Positions 18,513-28,185 of a stretch of DNA of 64,000 nt are shown piece by piece. The DNA comes from Corallococcus coralloides DSM 2259 (GTDB lineage: Bacteria; Myxococcota; Myxococcia; Myxococcales; Myxococcaceae). Under the pieces are notes generated by a model that saw nothing but the letters and a program-made list of their open reading frames with translations, was not told where the DNA came from and ran no database searches. Location: assembly GCF_000255295.1 (NCBI RefSeq), contig NC_017030.1, positions 7,600,328-7,664,327 of the forward strand, in the 5' to 3' direction. Position 1 is the first letter of the stretch. The number at the start of each line of letters is the position of its first letter. Made by a program: the position numbers and the translations under genes.

Positions 18513-21500
18513 TCAGCGGAAGAGGCCCTTCTTGGGCGGGTTCTTCTTGCGCATGTCGATGAGCCGCAGCTCCTGGTTCGCCTCCAGGTGCTTGGGGTTC
18601 GCACGGACGGCCTCCCGGAAGTGCTTCTCCGCGCGGTCCATGTCCCCTTCCACGCGGGCGATGACGCCCAGCTGGTAGTGGGCGCGATCACAGTTCGGGT
18701 CGGTGCGCACCGCATCCGCCATCCACTGTTTCGCGCGGGGCATGTCGGCCTTGCGGCTGGGGTCCATGTAGACGGACCAGGCGCGCGCCGCGAGGTACAG
18801 GGGCTTGGGGTCCAGGCCGTACGCGCGCTCGTAGTGCTCGCTGGCGGCGAGGAAGTCGCGCTTGCGGAAGAACACCTCGCCCATGCGGAAGAGGTCGTCC
18901 GCGTTGGTGTCCGCGCGGGCCGCGGCGGGGCTGCCGGGACGGGCCGCGCTGGGGGCCGGGGGCTTCGGCGCGGCCTGCGCGCCCTGCTGGGCCAGCTGGT
19001 AGTTCTTGCGGCGGGTGTCGTCGTGGAGGACTTCGTAGGCCTCGCGGATGGACTCGAAGACGGCGGTGATCTTCGGCGCCAGGTGGGGCAGCGACGGGGG
19101 CAGCCGGTCCGGGTGGAAGACCTTGGCGAGGCTCAGGAAGGCGGCCTTCACCTGGTCGCGGGAGGCGTCCTGCGGAACCCCAAGTGTGACGAAGTGGTCC
19201 TTCTTCGTCTGGATGTCGGCGTAGCGCTGCTCAATCTGCTGCGCGAGGCGGCCCTCGTCGGGCTTGGGGGGCTCCGGCGGCGCGGCGACGGCGGCGGACG
19301 GCGGCGCGGCGCCCTCGGGCGTGGCCGGGGTGGCCGCGGCGGCGGGGGGAACGGGGCGGGTGCCGAGCGTGCCCATGTTCTCCATGGCGCGGCGCAGGAG
19401 GCGCTGGCGCCGGAGCTTGGAGGCTTCGTCGGGGTTGGAGGGGTCTTCGGCCGCCACGTCGTCCTCGTCAAAATCCCAGTCGTCCAGATCACCGGACAAC
19501 TCGTCCCCAGTCTGGCCAGAAGCCCCCGCGTTGTCACCGGGGAACGCGGTGGAGCGGGGAGAAGGCAGCGGCTCGAACGTCGCTTCGACGATGGCCTCGA
19601 CGAGGAATTCGTTGGCGTCGCCCGCCGAGCGGACATCCGAGCGGATGAGGGCTTCCAGGTGGGAGTCCACCTGCTGGAGGGCGGCCTCGAAGGAGGCGGT
19701 GAGGTTCTGGGCGGGGTCGTTGGACTCGTCGAAGGAGACGATGCGCCACAGGTCGTCCTCGCTGGCGCGGGCGGGGCGCACGGGCGGTGTGGAGGACGCG
19801 GGGAACTTCGGGGGCTGGACGGCCCAGAGGTCCGGCTGCGGGGGGGCCTCGGCGGGGACGACGGGGGCGGCCGGAGCGGGGGCGCGGGTGTCGGGGAGGG
19901 GCGCGGCGGCGGGGACGATGTCGCCCCAGCTCTCCGGCTCCACTTCCAGCAGGGGGAGGTCGGGTTCCGGCGGGGGCGCGACGGGGAAGCGCGAGGGCTC
20001 CTCGGTGAGCCAGGGGTCCAGGGGCACGGAGGCGGAGCGGCGCAGGGCCTCGGCCATGTCCTGGACCAGGGCGGCCTGGGCGCGCTTGCGGGCCTCGGTG
20101 AGGGCGGTGGTGTTGTCGCTGGCGGGGAGCTCCAGGGCGTCGCGGGGGGACGCGGGGATGGAGTCCGCCCAGGAGTTCGACGGGGCGGAGGGTTCAGGCT
20201 CCGCGGTGAGGATGATGTCCTCGGGCCCGAGCGTGAGCGGTTCGGGCTCCGCGGGCGCGGCGGCGAGCGGGACGAGGACCGGGGGCGGCGTGGGAGGCGC
20301 GGTTGGGCGGGTGCGCCGGGGGAGAGAGGGCGGGTGGGCGGGCTTGCCCTGTTCGGACAGGCGCTGGGCCTCGGCGGCGCGGGCCTCTTCGGCGAGGCGG
20401 GCGGCTTCGGCGGCGCGGGCCTCTTCGGCGAGGCGCTGTGCTTCGGCTTCGGCGCGAACGCGAGCTTCTTCGGCGAGGCGGGCTTCCTCGGCGAGGCGCT
20501 GCGCTTCGGCTTCGGCGCGAACGCGAGCTTCTTCGGCGAGCCGAGCGGCTTCGATTCGAGCGGCCTCTTCGGCGAGGCGGGCTTCCTCCTCCGCGCGCAG
20601 CCGTGCTTCTTCGGCGAGCCGAGCTTCCTCAGCGAGTCGGGCGTCCTCAAGCGCGCGAAGACGGGCCTCCTCTGCGAGGCGAGCCTCTTCGGCCAGACGG
20701 GCTTCTTCTTCAGCGCGAAGCCGGGCTTCTTCCGCGAGCCGAGCCTCTTCCGCTGCGCGAAGGCGGGCCTCTTCGGCGAGCCGCGCCTCTTCGGCGAGCC
20801 GCGCCTCTTCCGCGAGGCGGGCCTCTTCAGCGAGTCGAGCCTCCTCTTCCGCACGAAGTCGGGCTTCTTCCGCGAGGCGAGCCTCCTCGGCCAGTCGCGC
20901 CTCTTCGGCTAGGCGAGCCTCCTCCGCGAGGCGGGCCGCTTCGGCCAACCGCGCCTCTTCAGCGAGTCGAGCCTCCTCTTCCGCACGAAGTCGGGCTTCT
21001 TCCGCGAGGCGAGCCTCCTCGGCCAGTCGCGCCTCTTCGGCGAGACGAGCCTCCTCCGCGAGTCGAGCCTCTTCCTCCGCGCGAAGCCGAGCCTCTTCCG
21101 CAAGCCGAGCCTCCTCGGCCAAGCGCGCCTCTTCTTCAGCACGAAGGCGAGCCTCCTCGGCCAAGCGCGCCTCTTCTTCAGCACGAAGGCGAGCCTCTTC
21201 GGCGAGGCGGGCCTCTTCGGCCAGTCGAGCCTCTTCGGCCAGTCGAGCCTCCTCCGCGAGGCGGGCCTCTTCGGCCAGTCGAGCCTCCTCCGCGAGTCGA
21301 GCCTCTTCCTCCGCACGCAGGCGCGCTTCTTCGGCCAGCCGTGCTTCCTCAGCGAGTCGAGCTTCTTCAATCGCGCGAAGCCGGGCCTCCTCAGCGAGTC
21401 GAGCTTCTTCGGCGAGGCGGGCCTCTTCCTCTGCACGGAGTCTGGCTTCCTCAGCGAGGCGCGATTCCTCCTCCGCGCGAAGCCGGGCCTCTTCAGCGAG

Positions 21501-24500
21501 TCGAGCTTCTTCGGCGAGGCGGGCTTCCTCCTCCGCACGAAGGCGAGCCTCTTCCGCGAGTCGGGCCTCTTCCTCTGCGCGAAGGCGCGCCTCTTCGGCC
21601 AGACGTGCTTCTTCCGCGAGGCGTGCCTCTTCTTCAGCACGAAGGCGAGCCTCTTCGGCCAGCCGGGCTTCCTCTTGCGCGCGGAGTCGGGCCTCTTCGG
21701 CCAGTCGAGCCTCCTCCGCGAGCCGAGCTTCTTCAGCCAGACGTGCCTCTTCGGCGAGACGTGCTTCCTCGGCAAGGCGAGCCTCTTCCTCCGCACGCAG
21801 CCGCGCCTCTTCGGCGAGACGAGCTTCTTCCTCCGCGCGCAGCCGCGCTTCTTCGGCCAGCCGAGCTTCCTCAGCGAGCCGGGCTTCCTCGATCGCGCGA
21901 AGCCGAGCCTCTTCCGCGAGCCGAGCCTCTTCGGCCAGCCGGGCTTCTTCTTCAGCACGAAGCCGAGCCTCTTCCGCGAGCCGAGCCTCTTCCGCGAGCC
22001 GAGCCTCTTCCGCGAGCCGAGCCTCTTCCGCTGCGCGAAGGCGGGCTTCTTCGGCGAGCCGTGCCTCCTCAGCCAGTCGCGCCTCTTCCGCGAGGCGGGC
22101 CTCTTCGGCCAGTCGCGCCTCTTCTTCAGCACGAAGCCGGGCTTCTTCTGCGAGGCGAGCCTCCTCGGCCAGTCGAGCCGCTTCAGCCAGTCGAGCCTCT
22201 TCAGCGAGCCGGGCCTCTTCCTCCGCACGAAGGCGAGCCTCTTCGGCCAGACGCGCCTCTTCTTCAGCACGAAGGCGAGCCTCCTCCGCGAGCCGAGCCT
22301 CTTCGGCGATGCGGGCTTCCTCAGCTAGACGGGCCTCTTCGGCGAGCCGTGCCTCCTCTTCCGCACGCAGCCGAGCCTCCTCGGCCAAGCGAGCCTCTTC
22401 AGCCAGCCGCGCCTCTTCGGCGATGCGTGCCTCTTCCGCAAGCCGGGCTTCTTCCGCGAGGCGAGCCTCCTCGGCTAGACGTGCCTCTTCAGCCAGTCGC
22501 GCCTCTTCGGCGAGGCGGGCCTCTTCAATCGCGCGAAGCCGAGCCTCTTCGGCCAAGCGTGCTTCTTCCGCCAGCCGAGCTTCTTCCTCAGCCCGCAGCC
22601 GGGCTTCCTCTGCGAGACGAGCCTCCTCCGCGAGGCGAGCCTCTTCCTCTGCACGAAGGCGGGCTTCTTCCGCGAGGCGAGCCTCTTCGGCGAGACGGGC
22701 CTCCTCCGCGAGGCGGGCCTCTTCCTCTGCACGAAGGCGGGCTTCCGCCGCGAGGCGAGCCTCTTCGGCAAGGCGTGCTTCCTCTTCGGCACGAAGGCGA
22801 GCCTCTTCCGCGAGCCGAGCCTCTTCCGCCGCGCGAAGGCGAGCTTCTTCGGCCAGACGTGCCTCTTCCGCCAGTCGCGCTTCCTCCTCCGCGCGAAGCC
22901 GGGCCTCTTCCGCGAGGCGGGCCTCTTCCGCCGCGCGAAGGCGGGCTTCTTCGGCGAGGCGGGCCTCTTCGGCAAGTCGCTCTGCTTCGAGCCGAGCCTC
23001 TTCCGCGAGGCGGGCCTCTTCAGCCAGTCGCGCTTCTTCAGCGAGCCGAGCTTCTTCCTCCGCGCGAAGCCGGGCCTCCTCCGCAAGGCGGGCTTCCTCC
23101 TCGGCACGAAGGCGAGCCTCTTCGGCGAGCCGCTCGGCTTCTAGCCGCGCCTCTTCCGCGAGCCGAGCCTCCTCGGCGAGCCGCTCCGCTTCGATGCGCG
23201 CCAGTTCCGCCAACCGCGCCTCTTCAGCGAGACGCTCGGCTTCAATCCGCGCCTCTTCCGCGAGCCTCGCCTCCTCCGCGAGCCGCTCCGCTTCAATGCG
23301 AGCAAGCTCCGCCAATCGCGCCTCTTCGGCGAGCCGCTCCGCTTCGATGCGCGCCAGCTCAGCAAGCCGAGCCTCCTCCGCGAGCCGCTCCGCTTCGATG
23401 CGCGCCAACTCAGCAAGCCGAGCCTCTTCAGCGAGCCGCTCCGCTTCGATGCGCGCCAACTCCGCGAGTCGAGCCTCCTCAGCCAGCCGTTCCGCTTCGA
23501 TGCGAGCCAACTCCGCGAGCCGGGCCTCCTCAGCCAGCCGCTCCGCCTCGATGCGAGCCAACTCCGCGAGCCGAGCCTCTTCGGCAAGCCGCTCTGCTTC
23601 GAGCCGAGCCAACTCCGCCAGCCGAGCCTCTTCGGCAAGCCGCTCCGCTTCGAGTCGAGCAAGCTCCGCCAGCCGAGCCTCTTCGGCGAGCCGCTCCGCT
23701 TCAATGCGCGCCAGCTCCGCGAGCCGGGCCTCCTCCGCCAGCCGCTCCGCCTCCCGCCGCGCTTCCTCCTCCGCCCGAAGCCGTGCCTCCTCCGCCAGCC
23801 GTGCCACTTCCAGCGCCCGGAGCCGAGCCTCTTCCGCCAGCCGCTCCGCCTCAATGCGCGCCAGCTCCGCCAGCCGCGCCTCTTCCGCGAGCCGTGCCTC
23901 CTCCGCCAGCCGCTCCGCCTCCAGCCGCGCCAGCTCCGCGAGCCTCGCCTCCTCCGCGCGCCGCTCCGCCTCCTCGCGCCGGCGCGCCTCCTCGATGGCC
24001 CAGGCCTCCTCTTCCGCCTGCCGCAGCTCCTCCTCGCGCCGCAGCCGCTCGCGCTCCTCCCACTCCTCCACCGACAGGGCCTCGATCCGGCCCTCGCGCT
24101 CCAGCACCCGCAGCAGCGCCTGCTGTGCCCCCGTCAGCGACTCCGGCCTTCGGAACGCGCCCAACGTCTCCAGCAGGCTCCGCTCCGACGCATCCGTCAG
24201 CCACGGCTCGCACGCCGCCACCTCCGGGCAGCGGTAGACCCTCGCGGGCACGGGCTCACTGGGCGCCGGCTCCAGCGCCGCACGCACCACGCGCACGCCC
24301 GCGATGGGCGCGAAGTTCCCCGCCGCCTCCACCGACTCCGCCTCGAAGTCCGCGCGCTCCGCGAGCTCGCTCAGCCGCCGCACCTGCGCCAGCACCTGCT
24401 GCTCGTGCACCACCGCGGGCTTGAGCCCGCTGTCCTCCAGCAGCTCCTCGTCCGGCGCCGCCGCCCCACCCCGCGCCCACAGCGCATCCAGGGCGTCCAC

Positions 24501-24689
24501 GCCCAAGAGCCCGTTCTGGAAGAGCGCCTGCGCCGGCGTCTGGTAGCCGAAGCCCAGCTTCGCGCCCACCAGGTCGCCCTCGCGCAGCCACAGCGCGGAC
24601 TCGCGTCCACCGGCGTGCAGCGTCAGCCGGCCGGTGGCTCGGGACTTGTGGGCGGCATACAGCGCTTCGGCGACCTGCGAGGCGGACAT
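18513..24689 (-). CDS. Giant PATAN-(EEARLA repeat)-J-domain-TPR protein
   Basis: The 2058-residue product has four parts. Residues 1-110 resemble PATAN/DUF4388 ([19 protein letters not shown]). Residues about 226-1443 are an uninterrupted charged repeat of units such as LAEEAR and LRAEEEAR. Residues about 1450-1820 are a Pro/Ala-rich acidic linker. A J domain follows (about 1828-1900: [20 protein letters not shown]) with HPD at 1859-1861, then a TPR tail (about 1930-2045) ending [11 protein letters not shown]. An intact HPD implies it can stimulate an Hsp70. The repeat should form one very long helix. I chose ATG at 24689 ([15 protein letters not shown]); the frame runs 35 codons further without similarity. 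It lies 34 bp after trmL and shares PATAN and TPR with its downstream neighbour. No named homologue is recognised. Confidence 0.9.
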   Translation of the reverse strand: MSASQVAEALYAAHKSRATGRLTLHAGGRESALWLREGDLVGAKLGFGYQTPAQALFQNGLLGVDALDALWARGGAAAPDEELLEDSGLKPAVVHEQQVLAQVRRLSELAERADFEAESVEAAGNFAPIAGVRVVRAALEPAPSEPVPARVYRCPEVAACEPWLTDASERSLLETLGAFRRPESLTGAQQALLRVLEREGRIEALSVEEWEERERLRREEELRQAEEEAWAIEEARRREEAERRAEEARLAELARLEAERLAEEARLAEEARLAELARIEAERLAEEARLRALEVARLAEEARLRAEEEARREAERLAEEARLAELARIEAERLAEEARLAELARLEAERLAEEARLAELARLEAERLAEEARLAELARIEAERLAEEARLAELARIEAERLAEEARLAELARIEAERLAEEARLAELARIEAERLAEEARLAELARIEAERLAEEARLAELARIEAERLAEEARLAEEARIEAERLAEEARLAELARIEAERLAEEARLAEEARLEAERLAEEARLRAEEEARLAEEARLRAEEEARLAEEARLAEEARLAEEARLEAERLAEEARLAEEARLRAAEEARLAEEARLRAEEEARLAEEARLAEEARLRAAEEARLAEEARLRAEEEARLAEEARLAAEARLRAEEEARLAEEARLAEEARLAEEARLRAEEEARLAEEARLAEEARLRAEEEARLAEEARLAEEARLRAIEEARLAEEARLAEEARLAEEARLAEEARLAEEARIAEEARLAEEARLAEEARLRAEEEARLAEEARLAEEARIAEEARLAEEARLRAEEEARLAEEARLRAEEEARLAEEARLAEAARLAEEARLAEEARLRAEEEARLAEEARLAEEARLAEEARLAEEARLRAAEEARLAEEARLAEEARLAEEARLRAEEEARLAEEARLAEEARLRAIEEARLAEEARLAEEARLRAEEEARLAEEARLRAEEEARLAEEARLAEEARLAEEARLAEEARLAEEARLRAQEEARLAEEARLRAEEEARLAEEARLAEEARLRAEEEARLAEEARLRAEEEARLAEEARLAEEARLRAEEESRLAEEARLRAEEEARLAEEARLAEEARLRAIEEARLAEEARLAEEARLRAEEEARLAEEARLAEEARLAEEARLAEEARLAEEARLAEEARLRAEEEARLAEEARLRAEEEARLAEEARLAEEARLRAEEEARLAEEARLAEEARLAEEARLAEEARLRAEEEARLAEEARLAEAARLAEEARLAEEARLAEEARLAEEARLRAEEEARLAEEARLAEEARLAEEARLAEEARLRAAEEARLAEEARLRAEEEARLAEEARLAEEARLRALEDARLAEEARLAEEARLRAEEEARLAEEAARIEAARLAEEARVRAEAEAQRLAEEARLAEEARVRAEAEAQRLAEEARAAEAARLAEEARAAEAQRLSEQGKPAHPPSLPRRTRPTAPPTPPPVLVPLAAAPAEPEPLTLGPEDIILTAEPEPSAPSNSWADSIPASPRDALELPASDNTTALTEARKRAQAALVQDMAEALRRSASVPLDPWLTEEPSRFPVAPPPEPDLPLLEVEPESWGDIVPAAAPLPDTRAPAPAAPVVPAEAPPQPDLWAVQPPKFPASSTPPVRPARASEDDLWRIVSFDESNDPAQNLTASFEAALQQVDSHLEALIRSDVRSAGDANEFLVEAIVEATFEPLPSPRSTAFPGDNAGASGQTGDELSGDLDDWDFDEDDVAAEDPSNPDEASKLRRQRLLRRAMENMGTLGTRPVPPAAAATPATPEGAAPPSAAVAAPPEPPKPDEGRLAQQIEQRYADIQTKKDHFVTLGVPQDASRDQVKAAFLSLAKVFHPDRLPPSLPHLAPKITAVFESIREAYEVLHDDTRRKNYQLAQQGAQAAPKPPAPSAARPGSPAAARADTNADDLFRMGEVFFRKRDFLAASEHYERAYGLDPKPLYLAARAWSVYMDPSRKADMPRAKQWMADAVRTDPNCDRAHYQLGVIARVEGDMDRAEKHFREAVRANPKHLEANQELRLIDMRKKNPPKKGLFR
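20360..24010 (-). repeat. Coding tandem repeats: hexad/heptad EEARLA units and 17-residue units
   Basis: About 3.65 kb of the giant gene is built from near-identical short units. The part nearest the gene's 3' end (about 20360-23130) is mostly 18-bp units encoding LAEEAR, interrupted by longer LRAEEEAR units. The part nearest the 5' end (about 23140-23760) contains about a dozen 51-bp units encoding [17 protein letters not shown] with I/L variation. Synonymous codons vary between units, so these are not recent exact duplications. The composition removes stop codons from other frames on both strands. Confidence 0.92.
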
Positions 24690-24723
24690 TCGGCCACCGA
24701 GTGTAGCCCGTCCTGCTCGCCCC

Positions 24724-25227
24724 TCAATTCGACGGCGGTGCCTGCCTGGCCGCTGTCCCCAGCTGCACCTGACGCAGCGCCTCGTAGGCGCCAATCCCCA
24801 CCGACGTCGAAAGATTCAAGCTCCGGCGCTCCGGAAGCATGGGGATGGTCACCGGCGTCCCCGTCCCCCCCTCCATCACCTCCGGCAACAGCCCCGTCAC
24901 CTCCGAGCCGAACACCAGGTGGTCCCCCGGCTCGAACCGCGCCGCGTACAGCGACGTCTCCGCCCGGGCGGAGAACAGCCACCGCCGGGCCTGGGGGTAC
25001 TCCGCCACGTAGGCGTCGTAGGTCGGGTACAGCTTCAGGAACACCTTGTCCCAGTAGTCCAGCCCCGCCCGCTTCAGGTTCCGGTCGTCGATGGAGAACC
25101 CCAGGGGCTCCACCAGGATGAGCCGGCACCCGGTCACCGCGCACAGCCGGGCCACATTGCCGGTGTTGGGCGGAATCTGCGGGGAGACGAGGACCAGGTG
25201 CAGGGGGGACGCCAGGGGCTCAAGCAT
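24724..25227 (-). CDS. trmL: tRNA (cytidine(34)-2'-O)-methyltransferase
   Basis: TrmL is a SPOUT methyltransferase that 2'-O-methylates the wobble base of tRNA-Leu. The 167-residue product has [20 protein letters not shown] at the N terminus, DYWDKV, the [14 protein letters not shown] knot segment (normally FGxExxGL) and the C-terminal [26 protein letters not shown], all typical of the family. I chose the ATG at 25227; a GTG 12 bases upstream is an alternative. It is divergent from the DUF192 gene with only 17 bp between starts and precedes the giant gene by 34 bp. Confidence 0.93.
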   Translation of the reverse strand: MLEPLASPLHLVLVSPQIPPNTGNVARLCAVTGCRLILVEPLGFSIDDRNLKRAGLDYWDKVFLKLYPTYDAYVAEYPQARRWLFSARAETSLYAARFEPGDHLVFGSEVTGLLPEVMEGGTGTPVTIPMLPERRSLNLSTSVGIGAYEALRQVQLGTAARQAPPSN

Positions 25228-25231
25228 GGGA

Positions 25232-25237
25232 TAGAAC
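25232..25237 (+). promoter_or_regulatory. Candidate -10 for a leaderless DUF192 mRNA
   Basis: TAGAAC (four of six to consensus) ends 7 bases before the ATG at 25245, so transcription would start at or one base before the start codon. There is no room for a usual leader because divergent trmL starts at 25227. Confidence 0.3.
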
Positions 25238-25244
25238 ACCGGTC

Positions 25245-25613
25245 ATGCACTGGAGGGTGACCAACGAAACGCGGCAGCGGCTGCTCGCGGACCGCGCCGA
25301 ACGCGCCGAGTCCTTCGTCCAGCGCTTCCAGGGGCTCATGGGCCGCGCCTCGCTGCCCATGGGGGGCGGGATGCACATCGACCCCTGCAACTCCATCCAC
25401 ACCTTCTTCATGCGCATCCCCATCGACGTCGCCTTCCTGGACGCGGAAGGGCGCATCGTCAAGCAACTGTCCGCCATGCCTCCGTGGCGCACCTCGTCCA
25501 TCTACTTCAAGGCCCGCTCCGTCCTGGAGCTGCCCGCCGGGGTGCTCCTGGCCAGCGGCACCCAGGAGGGCGACCGCCTGGTCTTCGCCCCGGGAGAGGC
25601 CCCGGGCGCCTAG
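25245..25613 (+). CDS. DUF192 family protein
   Basis: The 122-residue product has the DUF192 pattern: AERAESFVQRFQGLMGR (the LMGR motif), GGGMHIDPCNSIHTFFMR (mid-domain CNSIHTFFM), IDVAFLDAEGRIV and AMPPWRTSSI..ARSVLELPAG. DUF192 proteins are small beta-barrels, often exported in other bacteria, but no signal peptide is visible here. Function is not established. Its start is only 17 bp from divergent trmL and it is followed by the PP2C gene after about 150 bp. Confidence 0.9.
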   Translation: MHWRVTNETRQRLLADRAERAESFVQRFQGLMGRASLPMGGGMHIDPCNSIHTFFMRIPIDVAFLDAEGRIVKQLSAMPPWRTSSIYFKARSVLELPAGVLLASGTQEGDRLVFAPGEAPGA

Positions 25614-25686
25614 GGGTCCCCAGGGCCCTTGCCTTCCCCACCCACCCGCACCCGGAGGGGGGAATGCTGGGACAGACGAGAGGTTT

Positions 25687-25713
25687 TTGACCCCTTTCGG
25701 AGCGCTTTGTTAA
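25687..25713 (+). promoter_or_regulatory. Weak candidate promoter of the PP2C gene
   Basis: TTGACC (25687-25692) and TGTTAA (25708-25713) are separated by 15 bases, short of the ideal 17. The region is locally T-rich in an otherwise GC-rich sequence and lies about 50 bp upstream of the ATG at 25761. Confidence 0.27.
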
Positions 25714-25760
25714 CGTCGCGCCCCGATTTTCACGCCTCTCCCCCGGAAGAGTCCCTTCGC

Positions 25761-26525
25761 ATGCGTATCGAGGTCGCCGGCAGCACCCACGTCGGGATGA
25801 AGCGGAACCACAACGAGGACAACTACCTCGTGCTCACCGAGGAGAACCTCGTGTGCGTGGCGGACGGCATGGGAGGCCATTCGTCCGGGGAGATCGCCAG
25901 CCGCATCGCGGTGGACGAGCTGGGTGAGTTCTTCCGCCTCACGTCCAAGGACCAGGACGCCACCTGGCCCTTCAAGATGGACAAGCAGCGCAACTACGAC
26001 GAGAACCGCCTGGCCACCGGCATCAAGCTGGCGAACGCGCGCATCTTCGAGCGCGCCACGGCGGACACGAAGTACAAGGGCATGGGCACCACCATCGTGT
26101 CCGTGCACTTCGCGGAGAACGGCGTCTACGTGGGCCACGTGGGCGACAGCCGTGTGTACTTCTTCCGCGGCGGCATCCTCCAGCAGGTGACCGAGGACCA
26201 CTCGCTGCTCAACGACTACCTCAAGGCGAAGAAGCTCACGCCGGAGGAGATCGAGAACTTCCCCCACAAGAACGTCATCGTCCGGGCGCTGGGGATGAAG
26301 GAGCAGGTGCAGGTGGACGTCACCCGCGTGGATCCGCTGGAGAACGACGTCTTCCTGCTGTGCTCGGACGGCCTGAGCGGCATGATCACCGACGCGCAGA
26401 TGCAGGACATCCTGTCGCGCACGCCGGAGCTGGAGAAGGCGTGCGGCCAGCTCATCGACCTGGCCAACGCGGCGGGCGGCAACGACAACGTCACCTGCGT
26501 GCTCGCGCGCTACCACGCCGCCTGA
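25761..26525 (+). CDS. PP2C-family Ser/Thr protein phosphatase
   Basis: The 254-residue cytosolic product is a complete PPM phosphatase domain: MKRNHNEDNYLV (motif 1, metal-binding Asp), VADGMGGHSSGEIAS (DGMGG motif), GTTIVSVHF, HVGDSRVYFFR, LLCSDGLSGMI and GGNDNVTCVL (metal-binding Asp near the C terminus). All metal-ligand aspartates are visible, so Mn/Mg-dependent activity is expected. Such enzymes reverse Hanks-kinase phosphorylation; the kinase at 7587 is a possible but unproven counterpart. The frame is open to 25629, but MRIEVAGSTHVGMKRN is the family start. Confidence 0.96.
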   Translation: MRIEVAGSTHVGMKRNHNEDNYLVLTEENLVCVADGMGGHSSGEIASRIAVDELGEFFRLTSKDQDATWPFKMDKQRNYDENRLATGIKLANARIFERATADTKYKGMGTTIVSVHFAENGVYVGHVGDSRVYFFRGGILQQVTEDHSLLNDYLKAKKLTPEEIENFPHKNVIVRALGMKEQVQVDVTRVDPLENDVFLLCSDGLSGMITDAQMQDILSRTPELEKACGQLIDLANAAGGNDNVTCVLARYHAA

Positions 26526-26550
26526 GGCACCCGTCCCATCCGGACGCGTG

Positions 26551-26583
26551 AAGGCCCGTGCTCCCGCAAGGAGCGCGGGCCTT
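26551..26583 (+). terminator. Strong hairpin after the PP2C gene
   Basis: A 14-bp stem, AAGGCCCGTGCTCC (26551-26564) with GGAGCGCGGGCCTT (26570-26583), has one G-T wobble and a CGCAA loop. It begins 25 bp after the PP2C stop. The T-tract is poor (CGTCTTG). Confidence 0.7.
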
Positions 26584-26600
26584 CGTCTTGAGGAGTCCCC

Positions 26601-28094
26601 ATGTCCTGGCACCTGCTGACTGGCCTGCTGTTGATGGCGGCCCCACCTGACTTCTCCCAGCCCCTCGGAGGCTCCGGAGGAAAGGCCCCCACGTCGGTCG
26701 CGACGCTCGTCTCGGACGGGCAGCAGCTGGTGCTGGACGTGGACGTGGTGGACACGACGCCGTCGGCCGCGACGGACGATGTGCACTCGGATCACGTGGA
26801 GGTGTGGTTCGGGCTGGAGGCGCCCGACGCGCTGATGCCTTCCCGCGTCGTCACCACGGCCCCCGAGGGGAAGCTCTTCACGGTGAGCGGCAAGGACGAC
26901 CCGAAGGCGCTCGATGCCATCATCCAGGGCAAGGATCCGGGCACCCTGGATGCCTCTGGCATGGCGGGCGAAGGCTGCGAAGAGGACGACCGGGCCGCGC
27001 GCGAGCAATTGGGCATGTCGCCCAAACGCACCCGCGTCCTGATGGGAGTCGCGCATTGGGGCTTCTTCCCGGACGGCCGAGCGCCCGTGCTCTATGACCT
27101 GGAGCGCTACCCGGGCCTGTCCCCTGCCCTGGGCGAAGGCGACGTGCGCTACGAAGCCCGGAAGACAGCCACGGGCTATCACGTGCGCGCGGTGCTTCAG
27201 CCCGGAGCGCTGCTCTTCGTTCCGAAGGACGGCGTGCGCACGTTGCGCGTGCGGGTGGATGCCATCGACGCAGGAGCAGCGGGCACGAAGGAGACGCTGC
27301 GCTCCACGCACCCGGCCCCGAAGTGGGGCGACGCGGAGACGCTGCGGACCGTAAAGCTCGCGAAGCCGCTCACGGTGAAGCTGGTGGAGGGGCTCCCGGA
27401 GCTGGGGCAGCCCCTGCCCAAGGCGCCCGGCGCGAAGCAGGCGTTCGATGAGCTGCCGCCCTACTTCCTGCGCACCGGGAAGACGTGGGCCGGCGTGCGG
27501 GTGCTCCGCGAGTCCCCCGAGAGCTACCAGTTGCGAATCTGCGCCGTGACGCTCGATGCCGTCACCGGATACCGCCCTCAAGCGAGCGTCTTCGAGCCGC
27601 CCACTCCGTTCCTGGGCAATGGCACCGCGCGCATTCAGGTGAAGGCCCCAGGCGGCCCGACGACGCTGTATCTCTCCCGCGCACCGAATGACCTGCGCGC
27701 CGTGCTGTCCAGTGACGCGGTGGAGACGTTCCGGTTCAAGGACGGCACGCCCGGGCTCGTGGAGCGGAGCGAAGAGCCCATGATGGGCCGCTACACGAGC
27801 GGAGCCTGCGGCGGCGCGACCACCGTCACGCTGCGGCTCGTGCGCCTGGAGAAGCAGGGGCCGAAGCGAACGGTCCTGATGTCATGGAACGACTGTGGCA
27901 GCGAGATCACGGACGCAGAGGAACACGTCGTGGCAGAGCGCCAGGAGGACGGCACGGAGGACGCCCCGAAGATCACCTGGGCCACGCCGGGCCAGAAGCT
28001 GCGCGTGACGTTCGGTCCCCGCCTCACGCTGGAAGCCACCTGGAGTCCGGATGGCTCCGGCGTGAAGGTTGGGAAGGTCGCCGTCAGGCAGTGA
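26601..28094 (+). CDS. Exported orphan protein, beta-rich
   Basis: The 497-residue product has a short signal sequence (SWHLLTGLLLMAAPPD). The segment after it (about 28-80: LVSDGQQLVLDVDVVD..., HVEVWFGLEAPDALM) resembles the strands of CBM9-like sugar-binding or DOMON-like folds, but I cannot assign a family. A second beta-rich half (about 285-497) contains ESYQLRICAVTLDAVTGYRP and ends in regularly spaced strands (ITWATPGQKLRVTFGPRLTLEA). There are few cysteines and no membrane anchor. A hairpin separates it from the PP2C gene, and its 3' end faces the palindrome array. Confidence 0.8.
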   Translation: MSWHLLTGLLLMAAPPDFSQPLGGSGGKAPTSVATLVSDGQQLVLDVDVVDTTPSAATDDVHSDHVEVWFGLEAPDALMPSRVVTTAPEGKLFTVSGKDDPKALDAIIQGKDPGTLDASGMAGEGCEEDDRAAREQLGMSPKRTRVLMGVAHWGFFPDGRAPVLYDLERYPGLSPALGEGDVRYEARKTATGYHVRAVLQPGALLFVPKDGVRTLRVRVDAIDAGAAGTKETLRSTHPAPKWGDAETLRTVKLAKPLTVKLVEGLPELGQPLPKAPGAKQAFDELPPYFLRTGKTWAGVRVLRESPESYQLRICAVTLDAVTGYRPQASVFEPPTPFLGNGTARIQVKAPGGPTTLYLSRAPNDLRAVLSSDAVETFRFKDGTPGLVERSEEPMMGRYTSGACGGATTVTLRLVRLEKQGPKRTVLMSWNDCGSEITDAEEHVVAERQEDGTEDAPKITWATPGQKLRVTFGPRLTLEATWSPDGSGVKVGKVAVRQ

Positions 28095-28185
28095 GCCGCG
28101 GACGTGGCGCCGACGCCCCGCGAGAGCAGCGAGCCGAGAAGCACCACCTCCAGCCACCAGACTTCGCCACGACCCGACGCGGTCC

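Noticed and set aside
19264..24424. Very long plus-strand open frames (more than 1300 codons) opposite the giant gene
   Set aside because: Ser/Arg-rich or Pro/Leu-rich low complexity, no domain, explained fully by the repeat on the minus strand, which has PATAN, J and TPR domains.
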